Part shown: positions 19,855 to 29,244 of the stretch, one piece after another
Numbering within the stretch: position 1 is the stretch's first letter
Layout of the letters: every line of letters begins with the position of its first letter
Source: Caminibacter pacificus
GTDB lineage: Bacteria; Campylobacterota; Campylobacteria; Campylobacterales; Nautiliaceae
NCBI RefSeq assembly: GCF_003752135.1
Contig: NZ_RJVK01000003.1
Location: 124,001-188,000, forward strand
Reading direction: 5' to 3'
DNA: 64,000 nucleotides
Translations under genes and position numbers: made by a program
Notes under the pieces: generated by a model
Databases searched by the model: none
What the model was told of the DNA's origin: nothing
Seen by the model: only the letters and a program-made list of their open reading frames with translations

Positions 19855-21762
19855 ATGACAACCTCATTTTACAATTCAATTGCGGGTCTTATGAGTTTTC
19901 AACAAGGAATCGATGTATGGGGCGATAATATCTCAAACATAAATACAATCGGTTTTAAAGAAAAAACTCCCGATTTTTCAACTATTTTTTCAACCACTCT
20001 CGTAGGAACCCAAAGTAGCGATACGGGAATGGGCTCCACTATCACCTCAACTTCTCTTGATACGTCTCAAGGTAGTATCATAAACACCGAAAATCCTTTT
20101 GATTTGGCAATAGGCGGTAACGGATGGTTCGGAGTAAAACACGGAGATATGACTTTTTATACAAGAAACGGAGCATTTAATAGAGACGCTCAAGGATATT
20201 TGGTAAATGATTCGGGAGATTATCTTTTGGTAGCAAATGCCAATAACTTAATAAAACAAGACGACGGAAGCTATATCGTTGATACGACAAAACAGGTTCC
20301 CGATATTTTAAATACGACATTCACTCCAATCTCTCTTCCTGATAACGTGATTTTACCGGCGGTGGCGACTAAAAACGTAAACCTCACTTCAAACCTAAAC
20401 GACGACACTCAAATTACAACAACAAAACCCGCTACCGAAAACCTATATTTCAGTGCTCTTTATAACAAAGACGGAGAAGATATGCAAATTAGAGATTCTC
20501 AAAATTTGGTATTCGGTTTTGGAAACGATGTAAAATACGATTCTGGAATTTTATCTTCTACTTTTTGTATTCCAAACGACGAAAAAGACGGAAAAGACGT
20601 TAATATAGATTTTACACTAAACGGAAAAGAGATTAAATTCACACTTCCCGACGGCTCTACAAGCGAAGAGATTTTACAAAAACTATCAAGCGAACTGACT
20701 AAAAACGGATTTACAAACTCAATCTCAAACGACACCATCACTATAAGCACTCCTAATGAATTTATCTTAAAATCAAACGATAATATAATGCAAAGCACGG
20801 CGGCTGCCGTTTTGACATACAAAACGGACCCTAAAAACCGATACGACTTCGCAACTCCGAAAGATTTCGTAGAAAAACTAAAATCCCTTGCTGATGTAGC
20901 GTATCCAAACGAAACTAAAATAGGATTTGAAAACGGAGAATTTTATATTTCGAATTTAAGTAATGAAACTCTAAACGCTTACTCTCACGCGGCAAACAAT
21001 TCCAACGAAAAATTCCTAACAAACCTCGATAGACTCGGAAACGTGATAATTCCTCAAACGGACGCTAAAAGTCTTCAGTTTTTAAGCAATACTCAAGATT
21101 TCGGAGGAAACATTATCGAAGCAAACGGAAATAAAGACACTATTACGTTTGAATTTACAAAACAAAAAGTCGAGCCCGATAAAATTACCTGGCTTGGAAA
21201 CATCAAAATAACAAACGAAAACGGAGAAGTTACGAATCTAACAAAAGAGTTCGTTTTCGATTCTAACGGAGCTTTGTTATCACCAAAAACCATAACCCTA
21301 AACGAACCGCAACAAATCGATATTAATTTCAACCTAACATCCTATGCAAAACCCGATAAAGCTCTTAGCTATTCGTTTAATCAAGACGGAATAGAAAAAG
21401 GATATCTCCAACACTATCAAATAGAACAAAACGGAAACATTATCGCTACATTTTCAAACGCAAAACAAGCCGTTTTGGGACAAATTCCTATTTTTCATTT
21501 TCAAAACGACCAAGGGCTCGATAGTGTAGGAGGTAATCTTTTCACTCCTACTTCAAATTCAAAAGAAGCGTTTTTATATCAAAACAACGGAGAATACATC
21601 CAAGGCGCTCAAATTTTATCCGGAAGTCTTGAAAATTCAAACGTTTCGATGACTACGGCAATGACCGAACTAATTATTACTCAAAAAGCATTCAGTGCAA
21701 GCGCAAAAACAGTCACGACAAGTGACGAAATGATTCAAAAAGCGATAAATTTAAAAAGATAG
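19855..21762 (+). CDS. Flagellar hook / hook-basal-body protein, first FlgE paralogue
   Basis: Rod-hook axial protein. The N-terminal heptad region with GLMSFQQGIDVWGDNISNIN is the flagellar basal-body rod signature, GGNGWFGV is the FlgE/F/G core motif, and the C-terminal end (NSNVSMTTAMTELIITQKAF) is the axial C-terminal domain. 635 aa, with a variable D2/D3-type insert in the middle. Start has AAGGATGATGAA upstream and follows flgD by 4 bases without its own promoter. A second, larger hook protein follows. Which paralogue forms the main hook is not certain; the next gene has the more classical termini. Confidence 0.85.
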   Translation: MTTSFYNSIAGLMSFQQGIDVWGDNISNINTIGFKEKTPDFSTIFSTTLVGTQSSDTGMGSTITSTSLDTSQGSIINTENPFDLAIGGNGWFGVKHGDMTFYTRNGAFNRDAQGYLVNDSGDYLLVANANNLIKQDDGSYIVDTTKQVPDILNTTFTPISLPDNVILPAVATKNVNLTSNLNDDTQITTTKPATENLYFSALYNKDGEDMQIRDSQNLVFGFGNDVKYDSGILSSTFCIPNDEKDGKDVNIDFTLNGKEIKFTLPDGSTSEEILQKLSSELTKNGFTNSISNDTITISTPNEFILKSNDNIMQSTAAAVLTYKTDPKNRYDFATPKDFVEKLKSLADVAYPNETKIGFENGEFYISNLSNETLNAYSHAANNSNEKFLTNLDRLGNVIIPQTDAKSLQFLSNTQDFGGNIIEANGNKDTITFEFTKQKVEPDKITWLGNIKITNENGEVTNLTKEFVFDSNGALLSPKTITLNEPQQIDINFNLTSYAKPDKALSYSFNQDGIEKGYLQHYQIEQNGNIIATFSNAKQAVLGQIPIFHFQNDQGLDSVGGNLFTPTSNSKEAFLYQNNGEYIQGAQILSGSLENSNVSMTTAMTELIITQKAFSASAKTVTTSDEMIQKAINLKR

Positions 21763-21775
21763 GAACGATAATTGC
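21762..21775 (+). promoter_or_regulatory. Sigma-54 promoter of flgE
   Basis: GGAACGATAATTGC then TT, with GG and GC 10 bases apart. The first G is the last base of the preceding TAG stop. It lies 38 bases before the flgE ATG. Confidence 0.83.
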
Positions 21776-21812
21776 TTAACTTTATAAATAAAAAATCGAA
21801 AAAGGATTAACC

Positions 21813-24413
21813 ATGATGAGAAGTTTATGGAGCGGGGTTAGCGGACTTAACGCTCATCAAATAGCTATGGACGTAGAAGCCAACAACATCGCTAACGTAA
21901 ATACCGTGGGATTTAAGTACAGCCGTACGAATTTTCAAAACCTACTTAGCCAAACCGTAAAAAGCGCAACTGCTCCTCAAGGAAACTTAGGAGGTAAAAA
22001 CTCGCTTCAAATAGGTCTTGGTACGAGTGTAAGCTCGGTTGAAACGATTTTTAAGCAAGGAAGTATTCAAAATACCGATAAAAATACGGATATGGCTATA
22101 AACGGAGACGGGTTTTTTATCGTAAGCGGCGACGGAGGAAAAACATACCGCTACACAAGAGCCGGTGATTTTACTTTTGACGCAAACGGAAATTTCGTAG
22201 ACCCTAACGGATATATCGTTCAAGGTTGGCTGGCAGACCCTGAAACTCACAACATAGATACCGCAAAAGGTCTTCAACCGATATCAATTCCTCCCGGACT
22301 AACGACTCCGGCAAATCCTACCAGCAAAATTTCTATAAAAGCCAACCTAAATAGCGGCGATCATATAGTAGAAAAAGCCGGAACAAGACCTACAGTAGAT
22401 CAAACGGCCGATATGAACGGAATTTACGATGCCAACGGAAACAAAATAAACCTAACTCCCGATGTCGATAAATTACAACTCGGAATCGATATAAATAACG
22501 ACGGAACTATCGATACCGCAACGGAAGTTTTTACGTTCGTATACGGGAAAAGCACTTCGCCTGACGATAACAAATTTACTACGATTAAAGAATTAATGGA
22601 TAAAATCAACGCTAAAATTTTAGAATCTACGGGTGATACTCCGGATGCCTACAACGCAAAAGTATACCTAAACGGAGACGGACAAATCGTAGACCCTAAA
22701 AACAAAATCGTAGTTAGCGACTCTGTTTTCGCCTCTACAAACCAAGTTTTAGGTGACGTTTTCAAAGGTTTACAAGGACCTTCTATCACTACCGGTTCTT
22801 TAAAAGCTATTCAAAACAGCTTTATAGGCGCCGATGACGTAGGAGAGCTTTTTAACAACAACGGAGACGCCTTTAATCTTGAAGACGGACAAGGAATTAG
22901 CGTAAATATCAACGGTCTTGGAGAAACAAGAAAATTCATCTACACAAAAGACCCTATTAATTCGAGTGAGGGTTGCGGTACGGCAACAGGTTCTTATCAA
23001 CCTGCAAAACCTATCACGGCAGATTCAAACGAAGGATTCCATTGGCTCTTTTATTCCGACGCTTCAAGCGATGCGGATAATAGAGCGTATCTAAGTACGA
23101 ATCAACAACTATCGTTCGTACTCTCAAACGGTGATACGGTAACTTATACATACGGAAAAGATTTTCAAACTATAAGTGATTTATGCTGTTTATTAAACAC
23201 TGACCTTACAAATAGAAACATCAACGATATAATCTCATTTAAAGACGGTAAAATAGTCGAATCAAGCGGTAGCGGAATCCAAGACGCTCAGGTGAGAGAC
23301 TCAAACGGAAACGTAATCGCTGCAGATACTACGACGGTACTCGGAAGACTTGCGAAAATGATGGACGGTCTTGACGGAACGGGAAGTGAAACATCTACTT
23401 TTTATAAAAACGATATCTATTATTTCCATGATATCCAAGATTTGGCAAATCTATGGCAAATGGCGGTTGATGCAAGCGGAGACCCTGCTAACTCGACAAC
23501 AGGAAACAGCGGTATCGTATCTATAACCGACAACGGTGAAATAAATGTCAAAAACACTTCACCTAGTTCGTTTAATATCACCGTAAACGGTTATCCTAGC
23601 GACGAACAGGACAATCAACTATTTACAGACGCTTTTTCACCTATTAACGGAACCGTAGCAGCTGGAGGCAGTGCTTTTTCACAAGCAATGAACGCAGCAG
23701 TTCATACCACAAGCATGGATATTTTCGACTCACTTGGCGCAAAACACACACTAACGTTTCATTTTAGAAAAACCCATACTTCCACTTCACCAAACGACCC
23801 GACCGTATGGAAATGGTATGCTGAGGTGCCTGCTCCTTCAAGCTTGGACCAACCGGCATACGGATACGTAAAATTCAATAGTGACGGAAGTATCAATTCA
23901 TTCAATCCTCCAAGCTTGATTTTCAACCCGAATAACGGAGCGACTACAGGTCAAGCGGTACAGTTGGATTTCGGAGACCCTAACAAATTCAACGGCCTAA
24001 CATCTTTTGAAGCACCAAGTACCACAAGCGGACAAACACAAGACGGATACCCGGGAGGTGATTTACAACAACTCGTAGTAGACCAAACAGGTACGATTAT
24101 CGGCGTATTTACAAACGGAAGAAGCTACAGCCTCGCTCAAGTGGCTCTTGCTAAATTCGTAAATAACGAAGGTTTGATGAACGAAGGAGGAACGTTATTC
24201 GCCGCCTCTCCTAACTCCGGAGACCCGATAGTAGGAACGGCCGGAACGGGCGGTAGAGGAAGTATTCAACCAAGCTCTCTTGAAATGAGTAACGTCGACT
24301 TAAGCAGAAGCTTAACTCAATTAATCGTAATTCAAAGAGGTTTCCAAGCAAACTCAAAAACGATAACGACATCCGACCAAATGCTAAACACCTTGCTTCA
24401 ACTCAAACAATAA
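21813..24413 (+). CDS. flgE: Flagellar hook protein FlgE
   Basis: Main subunit of the flagellar hook. Starts MMRSLWSGVSGLNAHQIAMD and continues DVEANNIANVNTVGFKYSR, the hook signature, with INGDGFFIVSGDGG and FTFDANGNFVDPNGYIVQGW as the FlgE core. The C-terminus (SNVDLSRSLTQLIVIQRGFQ, ending LLQLKQ) is canonical. 866 aa is far longer than enteric FlgE (about 400) but typical of Campylobacterota, where extra outer domains are inserted. It has its own RpoN promoter. A hairpin directly follows the stop. Confidence 0.95.
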   Translation: MMRSLWSGVSGLNAHQIAMDVEANNIANVNTVGFKYSRTNFQNLLSQTVKSATAPQGNLGGKNSLQIGLGTSVSSVETIFKQGSIQNTDKNTDMAINGDGFFIVSGDGGKTYRYTRAGDFTFDANGNFVDPNGYIVQGWLADPETHNIDTAKGLQPISIPPGLTTPANPTSKISIKANLNSGDHIVEKAGTRPTVDQTADMNGIYDANGNKINLTPDVDKLQLGIDINNDGTIDTATEVFTFVYGKSTSPDDNKFTTIKELMDKINAKILESTGDTPDAYNAKVYLNGDGQIVDPKNKIVVSDSVFASTNQVLGDVFKGLQGPSITTGSLKAIQNSFIGADDVGELFNNNGDAFNLEDGQGISVNINGLGETRKFIYTKDPINSSEGCGTATGSYQPAKPITADSNEGFHWLFYSDASSDADNRAYLSTNQQLSFVLSNGDTVTYTYGKDFQTISDLCCLLNTDLTNRNINDIISFKDGKIVESSGSGIQDAQVRDSNGNVIAADTTTVLGRLAKMMDGLDGTGSETSTFYKNDIYYFHDIQDLANLWQMAVDASGDPANSTTGNSGIVSITDNGEINVKNTSPSSFNITVNGYPSDEQDNQLFTDAFSPINGTVAAGGSAFSQAMNAAVHTTSMDIFDSLGAKHTLTFHFRKTHTSTSPNDPTVWKWYAEVPAPSSLDQPAYGYVKFNSDGSINSFNPPSLIFNPNNGATTGQAVQLDFGDPNKFNGLTSFEAPSTTSGQTQDGYPGGDLQQLVVDQTGTIIGVFTNGRSYSLAQVALAKFVNNEGLMNEGGTLFAASPNSGDPIVGTAGTGGRGSIQPSSLEMSNVDLSRSLTQLIVIQRGFQANSKTITTSDQMLNTLLQLKQ

Positions 24414-24422
24414 ACTATAATA

Positions 24423-24450
24423 CCCTAAAAATCTCTTCCGATTTTTAGGG
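24423..24450 (+). terminator. Hairpin between flgE and the Maf gene; terminator or translational switch
   Basis: Perfect 11-bp inverted repeat CCCTAAAAATC / GATTTTTAGGG around a 6-base loop (TCTTCC). It begins 9 bases after the flgE stop. No T-tract follows, so it is not a standard intrinsic terminator. The 3' arm contains the AGGGG that would serve as ribosome binding site for the ATG at 24457, so folding would hide that site. Confidence 0.6.
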
Positions 24451-24456
24451 GCGTAT

Positions 24457-26184
24457 ATGCAAAAACTTTTTGAAAAAAACCTGAAATTTTTTTATGAAAA
24501 TATTCCAAGTTATTACAAACTGATAACATCCATAAAAAAAAGAAATTTCCAAATAAAAAACGATAATCTCTACCATAACGGAAATCCGGTATATCCCAAT
24601 TCAATCACAATCGATTCAAAAACAATTTCGACTAATCCCTTAAAAAACCCTCTGTGGGAAAAAAGCTTTTTTATAAATCCCGACTTTTGGGATGAAAAAG
24701 AGTTTTATGCTACCGGAAAAGTTATCAATTCATTTATGAGCAAAGAAAAAAACTACGCTTTTGAAAGCGATTTTTTGCCTACAACCATACTTTTCGGGCT
24801 CCTTAGCGGAAAACATCTTCAAAATTTAGTAGAAAAATACTATTTTCAATCTCTATTTATCTACGAACCGAATCCGGAATTTTTTGCAATCAGTCTCTAT
24901 TTTGTGGATTATGAAAAACTATACACCAAACTCGATAAAAGACTTTTTTTATGGATAGGTGGAGAGATAGACTATTTTGCAATCGAAAAATTCTTTTATG
25001 AAAGAGTCGTTACTTCAAGCTTTTTAAATATCTACTACAAAGCTTACGAACACCCTTTAATTAATGACGCAATTGCAAAATTTTCAAACATACAAGCCAG
25101 CAAACTAAGAGGCTGGGGAACATATGAAGATGAAATGAAAGGTATAAAAAAACACAAAAAAAACATAAACAAATATCCGATTTTGGAAGAAAAAAGAAAA
25201 ATTAACGCTCCGATATGCGTTATTGCAAACGGAAAAAGTTTGGAAGATTCGATCGAATTTATCAAAAAAAACAGAGATTCGATAATTTTAGTATCGGTAG
25301 GTACTGCAATAAAACCTCTTTTAAAACACGACATCCAGCCCGATTTTCATATAGAACAAGAGAGAATAGATATTTTGCCGGATGTATTAAAAGATACGCT
25401 GCCGTTTTTTAATGGGTATTTTTTAGGTGCAAGCGTAGTGGATGAAAAAGTTTTTAAAATGGCTAAAAAACCGCTGATGTTTATAAGAGAAGCTTTTACT
25501 CTTGAGGATTGCTATAAACCTCTTATCGGATCATCACCTATAGTCGGAAACGCAGGGTTTGCTTTTGCAGCGAATTTTACGGACGAAATATATCTTTGCG
25601 GTATGGATTTAGGCTTTAAAATAGGTCAAAAAAAACACGCAAGCGGCAGTTTTTATGACGATAGAGACGACACGGCAAAAAGCGGAATAAAAATAAAAGG
25701 AAATTTTGACGAATACGTTTATACCGACTCTCTTTTTCTCTCTTCAAAAGACAAAATAGAAAAAATGATAGAAATGTTTAATTTAAAAGTTTACAACCTA
25801 AGTAAAGGAGCGTATATCAAAGGCGCACAACCTCTAAAAAACAAAAATTTACCTAAAATCGACAAAGAAAAAGTTATCTCTCAAATGCTAAAAGCGTTTA
25901 AAACAAAAAAATACCCTCCTTGCAACGTCGATACGAAACCTCTTATTAAAGCATTAAAAGAAGCCTTTAAGCTAAAAATATCAAACCAAAAAGAACTCAC
26001 GGGTGCCGTTGATTTTATTGAAGATTTAGTAAAAGAGTATGCAAAAATAGACAAAAAAACCTTCACTCTTTTAAAGGGATCGATTTTTCATATACTTATA
26101 AATTTCTACGCTCTTTCGTTCTCAAAAGACCCGAAAGAGATGCAAGAGACTATTTCCGAAAACTTAGACGTTTTTAGCAAATAA
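24457..26184 (+). CDS. Motility accessory factor (Maf, DUF115/MAF_flag10) flagellin glycosyltransferase
   Basis: Member of the Maf family, which transfers nonulosonic acids such as pseudaminic or legionaminic acid to flagellin Ser/Thr. The central DUF115 domain (about 225-430) includes APICVIANGKSLEDSIEFIK, VGTAIKPLLKHDIQPDFHIE and GNAGFAFAANF; N- and C-terminal helical regions complete a 575-aa protein of family length. It directly follows the hook genes. Sugar donor and target are unknown; no flagellin or nonulosonate gene is in this window. It ends tail-to-tail with the next gene, sharing 11 bases. Confidence 0.85.
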   Translation: MQKLFEKNLKFFYENIPSYYKLITSIKKRNFQIKNDNLYHNGNPVYPNSITIDSKTISTNPLKNPLWEKSFFINPDFWDEKEFYATGKVINSFMSKEKNYAFESDFLPTTILFGLLSGKHLQNLVEKYYFQSLFIYEPNPEFFAISLYFVDYEKLYTKLDKRLFLWIGGEIDYFAIEKFFYERVVTSSFLNIYYKAYEHPLINDAIAKFSNIQASKLRGWGTYEDEMKGIKKHKKNINKYPILEEKRKINAPICVIANGKSLEDSIEFIKKNRDSIILVSVGTAIKPLLKHDIQPDFHIEQERIDILPDVLKDTLPFFNGYFLGASVVDEKVFKMAKKPLMFIREAFTLEDCYKPLIGSSPIVGNAGFAFAANFTDEIYLCGMDLGFKIGQKKHASGSFYDDRDDTAKSGIKIKGNFDEYVYTDSLFLSSKDKIEKMIEMFNLKVYNLSKGAYIKGAQPLKNKNLPKIDKEKVISQMLKAFKTKKYPPCNVDTKPLIKALKEAFKLKISNQKELTGAVDFIEDLVKEYAKIDKKTFTLLKGSIFHILINFYALSFSKDPKEMQETISENLDVFSK

Positions 26185-27529
26185 CTCTGTTTTTTCCTTC
26201 TCTTTTAGCCTTATATAGCTTTTCATCCACTTCGAGCAAGAAATATTTCAAATCCCCTCCCGCATACTCGCTAACTCCGAAGCTGCAAGTCACTGCTCTA
26301 TTAATACCGAAATTGTGTTTTTCTATTTTTTTTCTTATATTTTCGGCAATACTGCAAGCTTCGTCGATTTTGCAATTTTCAAGAATTATCATAAATTCTT
26401 CCCCGCCCCATCTGCCGAAAATATCTCTTTTTCTGATACTGCTTTGAATTATGGAGCTTATCTCTACAAGTACGATATCTCCTACCTGATGACCGAAATC
26501 GTCGTTTATTTTTTTAAAATTATCCACATCAAAAAATATTACGCTAAAAGGCTCATTGTTTATTTGATAAACACTTGCAAACATTTCCAAAAATTCTTCG
26601 AGTTTTTGGCGGTTGTAAATACCTGTGAGTTTATCGTAACTAGCAAGTTTTTCAAGCATTATTTCGTATTCATGTTCATATTTTAATTTGATCTTGAGTT
26701 TAACGACCCAAATAATAAGCATTACGATTATAGCGGCTAAAATTATGATAATAACGATTTGAAAATAATTCGGTTTTGACTTTTGAGCCGTAATCCATTT
26801 TTTATAAATATTTTCTCTCTCATCAAACGTTATTTCGTCAATCGCTTTATTAATAATCGGCACAAGTTCTTTTTCACTTTTATTTATCATAAACCTAACA
26901 GGAAACTTTATATCAAGCTGTCCTGAAATTTTTAAATTATCGTATTGGTATTTGTTGATTTTGTAAGCAATTACCGGCAAAATATCTATAGCGGCATAAA
27001 CTTTGCCCTCTTTTACCATTTTTAAAGCTTCATCAATCGTGGGTACGCTTATGACGTTTAGATTGGGATAATTTTTTTTAAGTAACGCTTCTGCCGTATA
27101 TCCTTTACCGACAGCTATTATTTTATTTCTTAAAAAAGTGATATTGGGAATAAATCCTACATCGTTTCTTGTGGCGATTACAAGAGGAAAAGTAACGTAA
27201 GGCTTAGTAAAAACTGCATATTTTTCCCTCTCTTTAGTTTTTCCGGCACCAAGAGCCAAATCGGCATCGCCGTATTCTATAGCTTGCAATACTTCTATCC
27301 AAGTAGGCTTTATTAAAAATTTATAATTAATCCCCGTTTTTTTAGCTATAAGTTTCCAATAATCAACGGCTATTCCGACAAGTTTTCCGTCGATTTCGGT
27401 ATTAAACGGTTCCCACTTCGTAGTTGTTGCAATATTAAATACTCTCGTATTTAAATACTCTCTTTGAGTGGAGTTTAAATCGACGGCGAATAAAAGTTTT
27501 ATTAACACAAAAAAAATCAAAAATCTCAT
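26174..27529 (-). CDS. Periplasmic solute-binding-domain diguanylate cyclase (SBP_bac_3-GGDEF)
   Basis: Signal peptide, then a type 3 solute-binding domain (about 30-250; WEPFNTEIDGKLVGIAVDYW, DADLALGAGKTKEREKYAVF), one membrane helix (about 255-278), and a cytoplasmic GGDEF domain with an intact GGEEF (375-379). An RKRD inhibitory I-site (366-369) lies five residues upstream, so product feedback is likely. Inferred role: makes c-di-GMP in response to a periplasmic amino-acid-like ligand. Its ATG overlaps the polX stop by 4 bases. Confidence 0.92.
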   Translation of the reverse strand: MRFLIFFVLIKLLFAVDLNSTQREYLNTRVFNIATTTKWEPFNTEIDGKLVGIAVDYWKLIAKKTGINYKFLIKPTWIEVLQAIEYGDADLALGAGKTKEREKYAVFTKPYVTFPLVIATRNDVGFIPNITFLRNKIIAVGKGYTAEALLKKNYPNLNVISVPTIDEALKMVKEGKVYAAIDILPVIAYKINKYQYDNLKISGQLDIKFPVRFMINKSEKELVPIINKAIDEITFDERENIYKKWITAQKSKPNYFQIVIIIILAAIIVMLIIWVVKLKIKLKYEHEYEIMLEKLASYDKLTGIYNRQKLEEFLEMFASVYQINNEPFSVIFFDVDNFKKINDDFGHQVGDIVLVEISSIIQSSIRKRDIFGRWGGEEFMIILENCKIDEACSIAENIRKKIEKHNFGINRAVTCSFGVSEYAGGDLKYFLLEVDEKLYKAKREGKNRVIC

Positions 27530-29244
27530 TCTCTAAGCATTCCTTTTAATTCTTTTAAAGAAAGCGTATTTATAACATTTTTTTTCTCGCACCAGCCTCT
27601 TCTTGCCTGATTTATTCCGTATTTTACGAAATTTAGCGATTTTAAATTATGGGCATCGCTGTTTATGACGAGTTTTACGCCTTTTTCGATTGCCTGTTTT
27701 ATCAAAACGTCGTTTAAATCGAGTCTGTCGGGTTGAGAATTTATCTCTAAGAAGACTCCGTTTTTTACAGCTTCGCTAAAAATAAGTTCAAAATCCAAAC
27801 TCATCTCTTCTCTTTTGTGCAGAATTCTACCTGTGGGATGTGATATTGTGGTGACAAAAGGATTATTTATCGCTTTTATTACTCTTTTTGTCTGTAATTC
27901 TCTTGGTAAATCGAATTTATAATGAATAGCCGCATTTACAATTTCACATTTTTCTAAAATCTCTTCATCATAATCCAAAGAGCCGTCTTCTAAAATATCA
28001 ACTTCGCACCCTTTGAAAATATAAATTTTTCCCTTAAACTTCTCATTTAACCTATCAATCTCCTCAAATTGCCTAAGAATTTTCTTTTCATCCATTCCGT
28101 TTGCGACTTTAAGCCTTTTTGAGTGGTCTGTAATTGCAATATATTCATATCCAAGCTCAATCGCTTTTTTCGCTATCTCTTCTATCGTATTCGCTCCGTC
28201 GCTGTAATTTGAATGAATATGCAAATCCCCTCTTAAATCCTCCCTTTTTATAAGTTTCGGAAGTCTGTTTTCCCTGCAAGCCTCTATTTCACCTCTATTT
28301 TCCCTAAGCTCGGGCTCTATATAACAAAGTCCAACCGCTTTATAAACCTCTTCTTCGCTCTCACCGGCTATTTTTTTATCGTCTTTATAAACTCCGTATT
28401 CATTAACTTTCATACCTAAAGAAATAGCTATTTTTCTAATTTCGATATTATGAGCTTTACTTCCCGTAAAATAGTGCAAAGCAGCCCCGTAGCTCTCATG
28501 ACTCACGGCTCTTAAGTCAACCTGTAGTCCGTTTTGTAAAAAGACGGTCGAGCGAGTAAGACCTGCGGAATGGACCTCTTTTACTTCGGGATATTTTATG
28601 AAATATTCACTAACTTTGGGATAATCTTTTGCCACAACCAAAATATCCAAATCCCCTACAGTCTCTTTTTTTCTTCTGTAACTTCCCGCAATTTCCACAA
28701 TCTCCACACCCTCGAATTTCAACAAATACTCTCTCAAATCCTCCGCAATATCCTCAACCTCAGCCCACAAAAATCTAATACCGGCTTTTTTTAGTTGTTT
28801 TATGCCTTTTAGGATTTTTTCAATAAGCTTAGGCCCAAACCCCGGTAACTTATCAAGTTCTCCGCTTTGAGCGTATTTTTTTAGCTCCTCTAAAGACGTA
28901 ACGCCGAATGCGTCATAAATTTGTTTGACCCTTTTAGGTCCTAAGCCTTCGATACTTAGCATATCAACCAAGCCTTGAGGAATCTCCTTTTTAAGCTCCT
29001 CCAATTTATGAAATTTGCCCGTATTTACAATCTCTTTTATATATTCGCTCAAATCTTTACCGATTCCCGGAAGTCTAGTTAAATCAAATCCCTCTTTTAC
29101 CAATTTGTCAAAATCTTTACTTGAATTTTCCACAATCCTCGCAGCGTTTCTGTATGCTCTGACTTTAAAAGGGTTTTCACCTTTAATCTCAAGCAAATCC
29201 GCGGTCATTGCAAGCATTTTAGCAATTTCGCCGTTTGTCATCAT
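27526..29244 (-). CDS. polX: Family X DNA polymerase / PHP exonuclease (PolX)
   Basis: DNA repair polymerase with 3'-5' exonuclease. Order: Pol beta-like 8-kDa helical domain and helix-hairpin-helix repeats (about 1-150; TRLPGIGKDLSEYI, SIEGLGPKRVKQIY, LPGFGPKLIEKI), nucleotidyl-transfer palm with GSYRRKKETVGDLDILV (about 186-202), and a C-terminal PHP domain starting DLHIHSNYSDG with later TDHS and NSDAH metal motifs. 572 aa is the bacterial PolX length. Start: ATGATG at the preceding stop, after AAAGGA. Both neighbours in the operon are c-di-GMP enzymes, which is unusual. Confidence 0.95.
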   Translation of the reverse strand: MMTNGEIAKMLAMTADLLEIKGENPFKVRAYRNAARIVENSSKDFDKLVKEGFDLTRLPGIGKDLSEYIKEIVNTGKFHKLEELKKEIPQGLVDMLSIEGLGPKRVKQIYDAFGVTSLEELKKYAQSGELDKLPGFGPKLIEKILKGIKQLKKAGIRFLWAEVEDIAEDLREYLLKFEGVEIVEIAGSYRRKKETVGDLDILVVAKDYPKVSEYFIKYPEVKEVHSAGLTRSTVFLQNGLQVDLRAVSHESYGAALHYFTGSKAHNIEIRKIAISLGMKVNEYGVYKDDKKIAGESEEEVYKAVGLCYIEPELRENRGEIEACRENRLPKLIKREDLRGDLHIHSNYSDGANTIEEIAKKAIELGYEYIAITDHSKRLKVANGMDEKKILRQFEEIDRLNEKFKGKIYIFKGCEVDILEDGSLDYDEEILEKCEIVNAAIHYKFDLPRELQTKRVIKAINNPFVTTISHPTGRILHKREEMSLDFELIFSEAVKNGVFLEINSQPDRLDLNDVLIKQAIEKGVKLVINSDAHNLKSLNFVKYGINQARRGWCEKKNVINTLSLKELKGMLRE

